From Stenomitos frigidus ULC18 (GTDB lineage Bacteria > Cyanobacteriota > Cyanobacteriia > Leptolyngbyales > Leptolyngbyaceae): a stretch of 64,000 nt of DNA. Position 1 is the first letter of the stretch; every line of letters begins with the position of its first letter. Positions 8,033 through 22,526 of this stretch are shown here, one piece after another. The notes under the pieces are model-generated. The model made no database searches. It was given only the letters and a program-made list of their open reading frames with translations, and was not told the origin of the DNA. The translations under genes and the position numbers were made by a program. The DNA lies in assembly GCF_003003795.1 (NCBI RefSeq), contig NZ_PVWK01000029.1, positions 1 to 64,000 on the forward strand. Reading direction: 5' to 3'.

Positions 8033-8803
8033 TCATCCATGCAGCGACACCGAGTCATCTGGCAGATCCTGGTAATGCTCCCAATCAATATTGGGCATGC
8101 GATCGAACGCTTCATTTAAAGAAATTTCCCACTTTTTGCGAATTTGGGCTAAGTAGGGTGCGCCCAGACTTAGCTTCAGTTCGTAGCGCACTTTAAAGGT
8201 ATCGGTTTCGTACATCACCACATTGATCGGAGGGCCAACCGAAATATTGGATTTCATGGTGGAATCGATCGACAGCAGCGCACACTTCGCAGCCGCTTCT
8301 AGGGGCGTGTTGAAATCAAGAATGCGATCGAGAATAGGCTTGCCATACTTTGCCTCACCGATTTGCAGAAACGGTGTTTCCTTAGAGGCTTGAATACAAT
8401 TGCCCTGGCTATAGACCAGAAAGAGGGCAGGCTCTTCGCCGCAAATCTGCCCACCGACCAGAAACGTACACTTGAAATCGATGCCGTCTTTTTCCAGCCA
8501 GGGACGGTCTTGCTCTTGAATCACGCGCGCTTTAGTGCCAACGTAACGAGCAACCTCATACATGGTGGGCAAGGTATGCAGGTTGTTTTCTTCCTTAGCA
8601 ACTAAGTCTCGCCGCAACAGAGTCAACGCGCCTTGCGTGATCGATAGATTGCCAGCGGTACAGATGAGAATGACCCGCTCTCCTGGGTTGGAGAAATCAA
8701 ACAGTTTTTGATGCGTGGAGATGTAATCGACGCCAGCATTTGTGCGAGAGTCCGCAGCCATGACTAAGCCAGAGTTGGAAAGGATGCCGAGGCAGTACGT
8801 CAT
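8033..8803 (-). CDS. Anbu-type proteasome-like peptidase
   Basis: A 256-residue Ntn-hydrolase of the 20S proteasome beta/HslV superfamily. It begins MTYCLGILSNSGLVMAADSR, so after removal of Met the Thr would be the N-terminal nucleophile, and the following D-S-R and later K (HQKLFDF) fit the active site. The length and the segment VILICTAGNLSITQGAL match the Anbu group. Anbu genes are often next to a transglutaminase, an alpha-E and an ATP-grasp gene; none is adjacent here. Substrates are unknown. It ends facing cynS, separated by the heptamer repeats. Confidence 0.85.
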   Translation of the reverse strand: MTYCLGILSNSGLVMAADSRTNAGVDYISTHQKLFDFSNPGERVILICTAGNLSITQGALTLLRRDLVAKEENNLHTLPTMYEVARYVGTKARVIQEQDRPWLEKDGIDFKCTFLVGGQICGEEPALFLVYSQGNCIQASKETPFLQIGEAKYGKPILDRILDFNTPLEAAAKCALLSIDSTMKSNISVGPPINVVMYETDTFKVRYELKLSLGAPYLAQIRKKWEISLNEAFDRMPNIDWEHYQDLPDDSVSLHG

Positions 8804-10281
<1,478 letters not shown>

Positions 10282-10297
10282 GCAGTGGGAATAGGTT

Positions 10298-10591
10298 ATG
10301 AGCCGTCGCATTCTCACGCTCTTGGTTTTAGTCGTCCTGCCGGGTGCAGTTTTGACAGCGATCAGTACCTATTACCTGTTTCCTGAATGGGTTGTTTTGG
10401 ACAAGAGTTACCAAAACTACCAGAAGTTGGCTCAAGTGCCCACGTCATCTGTGCGTGACCTCAATGTGGCGCAAGCTGCCGAAAATCGGCATCGGCTGAA
10501 CTGCTTCGCCGAAGGTGTCGGTGTTTTATTGGGTGGAGTCATCGTGGCGATCGGCATTCATGGCATCTGCACACTGCCACAGCAGCGTTAG
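10298..10591 (+). CDS. Small two-helix membrane protein between sqdB and sqdX
   Basis: A 97-residue protein, not recognised. It has a hydrophobic segment at residues 5-27 (ILTLLVLVVLPGAVLTAIST), a polar middle of about 40 residues (LDKSYQNYQKLAQVPTSSVR and onward) and a second hydrophobic segment at about 71-90 (GVGVLLGGVIVAIGIHGI). The two ends would therefore be on the same side of the membrane. The ATG at 10298 is 16 bp after sqdB and is preceded by GGAATAGG. Its place between the two sulfolipid genes suggests, without proof, a link to SQDG synthesis or its membrane location. Confidence 0.7.
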   Translation: MSRRILTLLVLVVLPGAVLTAISTYYLFPEWVVLDKSYQNYQKLAQVPTSSVRDLNVAQAAENRHRLNCFAEGVGVLLGGVIVAIGIHGICTLPQQR

Positions 10592-10626
10592 TCAGGTGGC
10601 GGCTGTAATCAAGTGGCCTTGTGTCA

Positions 10627-10656
10627 GATAACGTCTTGTCGGATAGCGTCTTGTCA
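10627..10656. repeat. Two 15-bp tandem copies upstream of sqdX
   Basis: GATAACGTCTTGTCG (10627-10641) and GATAGCGTCTTGTCA (10642-10656) differ at two positions. They lie 57 bp before the sqdX start. A two-copy site of this kind could be regulatory or simply a recent duplication. Confidence 0.6.
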
Positions 10657-10712
10657 GAGAGCGATCGTGTCTTCATCAACCTTCACACTCACCCTTTTGG
10701 TTTGGCATCCTT

Positions 10713-11825
10713 ATGCGAATTGCCCTCTTTACCGAAACCTTTCTGCCTAAAGTAGACGGCATTGTCACACGGCTGCGCTACACGGTCGAACAACTACAGC
10801 GACAGGGCGATCAGGTGCTGGTCATCTCGCCAGATGGTGGGTTAACAGAGTACAAAGGGGCGCAAATTCACGGCGTCTCTGGCTTCCCGCTGCCGCTCTA
10901 TCCAGAGTTGAAGTTAGCCTTACCGCGTCCGTCGATCGGCTATGCGGTCGAGCGCTTCAAACCCGACTTAATCCATGTGGTTAACCCAGCGGTTTTAGGA
11001 TTGGCAGGTCTGTTTTACAGCAAGACCTTCAATCTTCCCTTGTTAGCCTCTTATCACACCCATCTGCCAGAGTATCTACAGCACTATGGCTTAGGCATGT
11101 TAGAAGGGCTGCTGTGGGAGCTACTGAAGGCTGGGCATAACCAGGCGCGATTGAATCTGTGCACCTCAACCGCTATGAAACAGGCGTTGACAGAGCATGG
11201 CATCGAGCGCGTGAATGTCTGGCAACGTGGCGTGGATACCGAGACCTTTCAGCCATATCTGGCGAATGCTGAGATGCGATCGCATCTCAGCCAGGGGCAT
11301 CCTGAAAGCCCTCTATTACTTTATGTCGGTCGCCTGTCGCCCGAGAAAGAAATCGATCGCATTAAGCCGGTACTGGAATCGATCCCCGGCGCACGTCTGG
11401 CATTAGTGGGCGATGGTCCCCATCGGCAGACATTGGAGGAGTATTTTACAGGTACGAACACTCATTTTGTCGGTTACTTACAGGGACGAGAACTAGCGGC
11501 TGCGTTCGCCTCGTCCGACGCGTTTGTGTTTCCGTCTCGTACCGAAACGTTGGGCTTAGTGCTATTGGAAGCGATGGCAGCGGGTTGCCCGGTTGTCGCA
11601 GCACGCTCTGGTGGTATCCCCGATATTGTGCAAGATGGCGTGAATGGCTACTTATTTGATCCGCTTGATGAGAGGGGCGCGATCGCAGCTACCCAACGCC
11701 TGCTGGCAAACTCCGAAGAGCGTGAAATGCTTCGTCGCCATGCTCGCCGCGAAGCCGAACGCTGGAGCTGGGAAGCGGCAACTCGCCAACTGCGTAGCTA
11801 CTATCAGTCTGTGATGATGGCTTAG
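10713..11825 (+). CDS. sqdX: Sulfoquinovosyl transferase (SQDG synthase)
   Basis: A 370-residue GT4-family glycosyltransferase with two Rossmann-like halves. The N-terminal domain opens MRIALFTETFLPKVDGIVTR, typical for SqdX. The C-terminal donor domain has LLYVGRLSPEKEID, LALVGDGPHRQTLEEYF and the E-x7-E motif in TETLGLVLLEAMAAG. It transfers sulfoquinovose from UDP-sulfoquinovose to diacylglycerol at the membrane. Position just after sqdB supports the assignment over other GT4 enzymes. The ATG at 10713 starts directly at the conserved N-terminus. Confidence 0.92.
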   Translation: MRIALFTETFLPKVDGIVTRLRYTVEQLQRQGDQVLVISPDGGLTEYKGAQIHGVSGFPLPLYPELKLALPRPSIGYAVERFKPDLIHVVNPAVLGLAGLFYSKTFNLPLLASYHTHLPEYLQHYGLGMLEGLLWELLKAGHNQARLNLCTSTAMKQALTEHGIERVNVWQRGVDTETFQPYLANAEMRSHLSQGHPESPLLLYVGRLSPEKEIDRIKPVLESIPGARLALVGDGPHRQTLEEYFTGTNTHFVGYLQGRELAAAFASSDAFVFPSRTETLGLVLLEAMAAGCPVVAARSGGIPDIVQDGVNGYLFDPLDERGAIAATQRLLANSEEREMLRRHARREAERWSWEAATRQLRSYYQSVMMA

Positions 11826-11974
11826 GGACTTGCGGATAAAGCTCCCAGCATGGGGGAATGGCACTGCAGTACCCTACCAAAATTCGTGACCTAATGGTAC
11901 TTTCTTGCTGCTCTTGGCCTTTAGAGGTGAGGAGAACAGCAGCAATGGAGGTTAGAACAACCAATCTCTATTGT

Positions 11975-12208
11975 TTAAGTGTCGGTCTCACCAATTCCAA
12001 GCTGACGCTTGCTTTGCTTGAGTTCTTTCCAAAGCGACTTAATTGCCTGATAAGACTCTGCTGGAGACATCTTCCCGCCGGTTTCGAGGCAGCAAATATA
12101 GCTCACTCGTTGTGAAAATTCTTGTAGGTTGGCGTTGAACACCAAGTTTTCTGGTTTGACTGCACCGCGATAGCGCGATCGGGGATACAAAAAATCAGTT
12201 TTATCCAT
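11975..12208 (-). CDS. DUF7219 family small protein
   Basis: A 77-residue protein with the conserved cyanobacterial sequence FLYPRSRYRGAVKPENLVF, then FSQRVSYICCLETGGK and YQAIKSLWKELKQSK. The ATG at 12208 has AGGAGC six bases upstream; the GTG one codon earlier is less likely. It has no signal peptide or membrane segment. I recognise the family, which I believe is restricted to cyanobacteria, but no function is known to me. It is convergent with sqdX. Confidence 0.8.
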   Translation of the reverse strand: MDKTDFLYPRSRYRGAVKPENLVFNANLQEFSQRVSYICCLETGGKMSPAESYQAIKSLWKELKQSKRQLGIGETDT

Positions 12209-12424
12209 CACAATGCTCCTTATTTCAAACCTGCGTTAGCGGCAATGGCGCTAACGCGAACTGCGAATGTTTATGTTAACCCAGCATTAACCTGTTGTTA
12301 ATCTCTGCTGTCAATCTTTAAAGGATCACTGCAGTTGAGGTCAAGCATGCGGATATAAGGTGCGGGGACGTTGTCTTCGCTAAGAGTGCCCCGTTAGCCT
12401 GCGTCCCAATCAGTAAAACTAGCT

Positions 12425-12445
12425 GCAGATTTGATATAAATCTGC
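12425..12445 (-). terminator. Probable terminator of putA
   Basis: Perfect stem GCAGATTT / AAATCTGC with loop GATAT, about 35 bp past the putA stop. In the leftward direction it is followed by AGCTAGTTTT, a short T-run. Confidence 0.55.
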
Positions 12446-12478
12446 ATTAGCCTTTTGTTTGAAGTGGATGAGCACCGT

Positions 12479-15469
<2,991 letters not shown>

Positions 15470-15630
15470 AGCAGTTTGACTCCTGTCAACGGTAGGCGAT
15501 CGATCCGTGCGACCGGATGCTGCAAACGGTCTAGCGGCGGGAGGATTCAACCTGTAGGACCTATCTATTCTAACGTCGATCGCCCCTGCTCAAGCGGGAT
15601 GTGCCCTTGGATTAAGCGGTTGCTGGCATC

Positions 15631-18600
15631 CTACAACACCCGGAACAACGCTCTGGAGTGATGCGTGTGCAACCATTGGGTGGCTGTTGCCGCTGGCATG
15701 GGGTGGCTAAACAGATAGCCCTGCATTTCTTCGCATTGGCACGATCGCAGGTAATCCAATTGCGCGGCCGTTTCAACCCCTTCAGCAATGACGTGCAGGT
15801 TCAGCCCACGTCCCAAGGCAAGCACTGCATTGACGATCGCGGCATCATGTGGGTCGCTCGTCACTTCATGTACAAAAGACTGATCGATTTTGATGGTGTT
15901 CAGCGGAAAGCGCTTCAGGTAGCCGAGCGACGAATAGCCAGTGCCAAAGTCATCCAGAGAAATATGGACACCCAATGCTTGCAACTCTTTAAGCATTGAC
16001 GTGGTGGCTGCTACGTTTTGCATCGCGATGGTTTCGGTAATTTCCAATTCCAGGTAGCAAGGGTCGAGTTGAGTCTGCGCTAGCAGTTGAGCCACCGTTT
16101 CCACCAGGTGAGGTTGCTGAAATTGTCGCGCCGAAAGATTCACCCCCATCCGCAGTGGTGGGAGCCCAGCCCCTTGCCAAGCTTTGTTTTGTGCGCAAGC
16201 TGTACGTAACACCCATTCGCCAATTGGTACAATCAAACCGTTTTCTTCGGCTAAGGGAATGAACGTAGACGGTGCGATCGACCCTAATTCTGGATGCTGC
16301 CAGCGAATCAACGCTTCCATCGCCGTCACGGCTCCGGTGTTAACGTTGATCTGGGGCTGGTAGTACAGTACAAACTCATCGCGCTCTAAGGCGTGGTGCA
16401 GGCTACTTTCAAGCGCTAGTAACGCCGATGCCTGAGAGTTAATAGCAGGCGTATACATCTGGTAACCGTTCCGACCTTGTTCTTTCACACGGTATAGGGC
16501 AGCATCGGCATGTTTTAGTAAGGTCTGAGCGTCTTCGCCATCGTGCGGATACAGAGCAATGCCAATGCTGCAGCTGATATGGAGTTCGTGTGTTTCCAGA
16601 TCGAAGCCTGGTTTGAGCGCCTCGCCCAGTCGTTGAGCGGCTTTTGCCGCATCTTCAGCACTGCCGATTTGTGGCAGCAGGAGCGTAAATTCATCGCCTC
16701 CCCAGCGGGCGATCGTGTCACCTTCTCGAAGACAATGCGCGAGCCGTAGAGCAACTCCTTGCAAAAGCTGGTCGCCGATCGCGTGTCCCAACGTATCGTT
16801 AATTGTTTTAAACCGATCCAGGTCAAGGAACATCACCGCCAGAGCGGTATCTGTACGAGACGCATTGGCCAGTGCCAGGGGGAGTCGATCGTTGAACAGC
16901 ATCCGGTTGGGCAAGCCAGTTAAGAGGTCATGAAACGCTTGATAGCGAATGGTGGTCTCTGCTTGCTGTCGTTTCAGCGCACCGCCAATGCTGGCAGCCA
17001 TCGCTACTAGAATCGATTCTTCATTGCTGGACCAACTGCGTTGGGTGCGGCAGTCGTCAAAGCCAATGAAGCCCCAGAACTGACCATCAATGAGAATGGG
17101 TACCAGCAAAACGGACAGAATCTCATCCAACTGCAGCAGGTCTTGCTGTATCGCCGAGAACTCATCAACGCTGCCACTGATCGACTGCCCCCTTGAGAGC
17201 GCCTCATACCAATCAAGCAGGCCAGCCGCACGATAGGATTGGTTCTGCCAGTGCGGTTGCTGAAGGGTTGGCAGAATGGAGTCTCGCACCCATTCGTAGC
17301 GAACGCTCATCGCCAACTCACCCGTTTCGGGATGGGGATGATTTTCGAGGATGTAGACGCGATCGACCCCAGCAGCCTCTCCCAAGGTTTGCAGCACGTT
17401 GGCGATCGCCACCTCATAGTTGGTGTCAGTCAACAAATAGGTCATGGCAGTGGCAACGCCTTGCAGCAAGCTGTCTCGCTGGTGCAGTTCAGCTTCCGCC
17501 TGTTTGCGTTGGGTGATGTCTTCGACGGTGCCCTCATAACCAACCAGTTGACCTGTCTGGTCGCGGATCGCGCGGGCATTTTCTGAAATCCAAATAATGC
17601 TGCCATCACGGCGGTACACTTGTGACTCAAAATCTAAAACGGCATCTTGTGCTTGTAGCAACTGGCTAAATTCATCCCGTCGCTGTGCATCGACGTAGAG
17701 CTGCTGGCGGATATCGGTGAGGCCAGTGATGAGAGCGTGCGGCGAGTCGTAGCCATAAAGCTTCGCCAGCATTGAGTTAGCAGTCAGGTAATGCCCTTCA
17801 GGGGTGGTTTGAAAGATCCCCTCAACCGCATTTTCAAAAATGCTGCGATACTTTTCCTCAGCTTGCTTAAGGGCTGCTTCCGCCTGTTTACGTTCGCTGA
17901 CATCCCGACAAACACACAGCAAGCCATCCTTCAAGAGCGTCACAGACAGTTCTTCAGCAAAGGTGCTACCGTCTCGCCGTTGGGCAATCGCATCGCCTTG
18001 CCAGCGCCCATACTGCTGCAAGGCTGGGACGATTTCAGACTCGTAGCGCTGCACCGCAGTAGAGCCATGCAAAAGCCGCCAGTTTTTGCCAATCAAGGCA
18101 GCTGTGTGGTCGTAGCCAAAGAGTTGTGCATGAGCCTGGTTGAGGTACACAAAGGCTCCGCTCACATCCAGCAAAGCAATCCCTTCAGTGGAGGCTTCGA
18201 TCGCTGCCAGTTGAGTCTGGATCAGGCTTTCTCTTTGACGCTGCTCAGTAATGTCTTCGATCGTGCCCAGCACACCAATGACCATACCATCAGCATCATG
18301 AATTGGAATTTTATTGATCTGTGACCAATGCTGCTGTTGATTAGCGAACGTGATTGCTTCAACAAGGCCCAAAAGCGGGGTGCCAGAGGCGACCACTTGA
18401 CAGTCTTGCTGCTGAAAATGATTGACTAGCGTGCGATCGTAGGGCAATTCATCATCAGTTTTGCCAAGAATGTTGTCAACCGAGCCAATCGCCACGCTGT
18501 CGGCAAAGTGTCTGTTGCATCCCAAATAAACCGAGTGGGTATCCTTCCAAAAGATCGCGAGGGGCAAATTATCGAGCAACAGTCTCAGGAAAGCTTCATT

Positions 18601-19599
18601 TTCACGTAAGGCTTTTTCAGCTTGCTTTAGCTCGGTAATGTCGGTAATAAAGCCTTCAATGCCGAGCACTTCGCCCCTTGCGCCATAAAGTCCGTGCCCT
18701 TTCTCCCACAGCCATTTTTCCTGACCCGCTTTCGTGTAAATCCGGTATTCAACCTCATACGGTTCGTGACCGGCGATCGCGCGATCGATCGTACGCAACA
18801 GTAACGGCAAATCACAGGGGTGACAGATGTCGTTATACGTGATCTGCCGTTTCCTTCCAGCCAGTTCTTCACTGCTATAGCCAGTGATGGACAGGCAACC
18901 ATCACTGAGATAAAGCATCGTCCAGGCAGGATCATTGCCGCCTGTAAAGACAATTCCTGGCAGCGAGTTAATTAACGTGGATAACCGTCGCTGGCTCTGT
19001 TCACACGCGGCTTCGGCTTGCTGGTACTGCAGCATACGACCGAGCTGTGCCGCTGTACGAGACACAACCCGCACAGCCTCTTCGTCTTCCGGACGCGATG
19101 CCGGTAGAAAAAAGACGATGGTAGCGATGAATGTTTCATCAGCGAACACAGGTACCGCCAGCGCTGCCTGTAGTTGGGCCGCCTGGGCAAGCTGAGCCCG
19201 CAAAAACTCATGGTCAGGCGATCGCGTCACATCGGGAATCCACTCCGGCTGCTTGTACAGCCACACACGACCTGGGAGCCCCTCTCCAGGCGCAAAGACA
19301 GCCTGTTCGCTAGCCGCCCTAAAGGTTTGCAGGTTGGCTGCACTGCTATACCAGGCAGCACTGCATTCCAGCTGAGTTTGCGACGTGTTGGGCACCCAGG
19401 CTTCGGCGAAGATCCAGCCCAGGCTCTGGCAAATGTGCTGCAGCGCCACGCTTAGCACCCGATCAATCTCCTGCGTGCCCGCGATCGCCAGCATAATCCC
19501 CTGTAAGAGATCCGCTTCTGCCTGCTGCTCAGCGCCAGCCACACTCTGACCGGCAGCAGCGTTAACCGTTGGTTCAAAATTTGATGAAAACGTGGGCAT
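15631..19599 (-). CDS. GAF/PAS multisensor diguanylate cyclase-phosphodiesterase (GGDEF-EAL)
   Basis: A 1322-residue cytoplasmic signalling protein. Order from the N-terminus: a GAF domain (about 30-200), several PAS/PAC units (about 205-700, with PAC ends such as GIEGFITDITELKQAE and GYEGTVEDITQRKQAE), a second GAF (about 710-880), GGDEF (about 895-1055) and EAL (about 1065-1315). The cyclase motif is intact (RWGGDEFTLLLP), with an inhibitory RxxD (REGD) five residues before it. The phosphodiesterase motifs are also intact: EALIRWQHP, DDFGTGYSSL, and IAEGVETAAQ. Both synthesis and breakdown of c-di-GMP are therefore possible. No membrane segment is seen. It ends 162 bp before putA on the same strand. 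Confidence 0.92.
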   Translation of the reverse strand: MPTFSSNFEPTVNAAAGQSVAGAEQQAEADLLQGIMLAIAGTQEIDRVLSVALQHICQSLGWIFAEAWVPNTSQTQLECSAAWYSSAANLQTFRAASEQAVFAPGEGLPGRVWLYKQPEWIPDVTRSPDHEFLRAQLAQAAQLQAALAVPVFADETFIATIVFFLPASRPEDEEAVRVVSRTAAQLGRMLQYQQAEAACEQSQRRLSTLINSLPGIVFTGGNDPAWTMLYLSDGCLSITGYSSEELAGRKRQITYNDICHPCDLPLLLRTIDRAIAGHEPYEVEYRIYTKAGQEKWLWEKGHGLYGARGEVLGIEGFITDITELKQAEKALRENEAFLRLLLDNLPLAIFWKDTHSVYLGCNRHFADSVAIGSVDNILGKTDDELPYDRTLVNHFQQQDCQVVASGTPLLGLVEAITFANQQQHWSQINKIPIHDADGMVIGVLGTIEDITEQRQRESLIQTQLAAIEASTEGIALLDVSGAFVYLNQAHAQLFGYDHTAALIGKNWRLLHGSTAVQRYESEIVPALQQYGRWQGDAIAQRRDGSTFAEELSVTLLKDGLLCVCRDVSERKQAEAALKQAEEKYRSIFENAVEGIFQTTPEGHYLTANSMLAKLYGYDSPHALITGLTDIRQQLYVDAQRRDEFSQLLQAQDAVLDFESQVYRRDGSIIWISENARAIRDQTGQLVGYEGTVEDITQRKQAEAELHQRDSLLQGVATAMTYLLTDTNYEVAIANVLQTLGEAAGVDRVYILENHPHPETGELAMSVRYEWVRDSILPTLQQPHWQNQSYRAAGLLDWYEALSRGQSISGSVDEFSAIQQDLLQLDEILSVLLVPILIDGQFWGFIGFDDCRTQRSWSSNEESILVAMAASIGGALKRQQAETTIRYQAFHDLLTGLPNRMLFNDRLPLALANASRTDTALAVMFLDLDRFKTINDTLGHAIGDQLLQGVALRLAHCLREGDTIARWGGDEFTLLLPQIGSAEDAAKAAQRLGEALKPGFDLETHELHISCSIGIALYPHDGEDAQTLLKHADAALYRVKEQGRNGYQMYTPAINSQASALLALESSLHHALERDEFVLYYQPQINVNTGAVTAMEALIRWQHPELGSIAPSTFIPLAEENGLIVPIGEWVLRTACAQNKAWQGAGLPPLRMGVNLSARQFQQPHLVETVAQLLAQTQLDPCYLELEITETIAMQNVAATTSMLKELQALGVHISLDDFGTGYSSLGYLKRFPLNTIKIDQSFVHEVTSDPHDAAIVNAVLALGRGLNLHVIAEGVETAAQLDYLRSCQCEEMQGYLFSHPMPAATATQWLHTHHSRALFRVL

Positions 19600-21398
<1,799 letters not shown>

Positions 21399-21425
21399 GC
21401 TGTGGTTCAAAGCGGTTGTCTTCTC

Positions 21426-21457
21426 CTGTCGGGACATTATATATAGCGTCCCGACAG
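21426..21457 (+). terminator. Hairpin downstream of eno
   Basis: Perfect 10-bp stem CTGTCGGGAC / GTCCCGACAG with a 12-nt loop, 27 bp after the eno stop. It is followed by AAAAATGCTTTTT, so the T-run is not directly at the stem. A terminator or 3' end stabiliser is likely. Confidence 0.6.
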
Positions 21458-21525
21458 AAAAATGCTTTTTATACCATCGCTGAGCGGAGCAGGTTAGAAT
21501 CCTAGCGAAATTGATCGCTAAGCTC

Positions 21526-22434
21526 ATGCCATTCATCTTTCGTACGATCGCTGCTATCGGTACCGTTATGCTGCTGGGTGAAACCGTTTCGGCGCGATCG
21601 GGGACGTTTCGGTTACCAACGCCTTCCGACCTAGTACAGCAGCACCCTGATCGATCGCTCCCTCAGCAGCAGAGGGGAGAGCCACCGTTCTCCCTACCAA
21701 CTCAACGGCTCAGTCAAGTTGGCAATAGCCCTAACCTTTCGCTTCTGGCCAAAGTCATTGTGGGGTTTCTCAAGGGTGATGACTACCAAACCCAATCTAA
21801 AATGCATGTGAATGCTGTCATTGGCACTTCGACAGTGACGGCAGATGCTCAAATTCAGACAACGTCTCAATTCCCTAACAAGTTTCGGACGGAGATCTCG
21901 TTTGCCAAACCAGGAGAACCAACTCAAGTTAAAACACTGATTGTTTCGGACGGAACACGTGTGTGGGTGTATCGCGTCGATTTAAAACAGTACGCCGTTT
22001 TCACTTACGAAAAATTTGACCAACTAGAAGATAGCTACTGGATTGGTTTTGCCACTACAATGTTTGCGCAAACGCCGCCAGAGGCGAAAGCGGCTGTGGC
22101 AAAAAGTACCCTATCTGATCCTGACCTATTGCAAACCATGGGTTTGGAATTGAACGCTTTGAAGGGAGGCCCTCGCACCGTTGAGAGCGAGAATTTCTAT
22201 GCCTACGAGTACAAAGATACGCAACAAGGCTTCCTTTTAAGTGCGTTTGTCGAGCCGGAGTCCGCCATACTCAAGCGGTTGCAGATTACTGGAAAGTACG
22301 AAGACTCGGATATTACAATGGTCGAGCGCCTTTTGAGCCGCACCGCGATCGCGCCAGTCAATATCAAGACGTTTACCTTTACACCTCCAAAGGGCACTAA
22401 GAAGGTGAAAACGCTGGCGCTTGGTCCGCTGTAG
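21526..22434 (+). CDS. Exported LolA-like / DUF2092-type protein
   Basis: A 302-residue protein with an N-terminal signal peptide (MPFIFRTIAAIGTVMLLGETVSA). The body has the beta-rich pattern of the LolA/LppX-like DUF2092 group: YQTQSKMHVNAVIG, FPNKFRTEISFAKPGE, LIVSDGTRVWVYRVDLKQYAVF and FTPPKGTKKVKT at the C-terminus. Such proteins lie in the periplasm and may bind hydrophobic molecules; here that is inference only. ATG at 21526 is used; a TTG at 21511 is possible. There is no clear Shine-Dalgarno. It is convergent with the ABC exporter gene. Confidence 0.65.
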   Translation: MPFIFRTIAAIGTVMLLGETVSARSGTFRLPTPSDLVQQHPDRSLPQQQRGEPPFSLPTQRLSQVGNSPNLSLLAKVIVGFLKGDDYQTQSKMHVNAVIGTSTVTADAQIQTTSQFPNKFRTEISFAKPGEPTQVKTLIVSDGTRVWVYRVDLKQYAVFTYEKFDQLEDSYWIGFATTMFAQTPPEAKAAVAKSTLSDPDLLQTMGLELNALKGGPRTVESENFYAYEYKDTQQGFLLSAFVEPESAILKRLQITGKYEDSDITMVERLLSRTAIAPVNIKTFTFTPPKGTKKVKTLALGPL

Positions 22435-22526
22435 CTACCCGGTTTTCTGACTGCTGTTGGGTTCAACTTTGTGATGTTCAAGCTTGTCGAACGGGGTTTG
22501 CTCATGATCGTCGGTGCAAGAAAACC

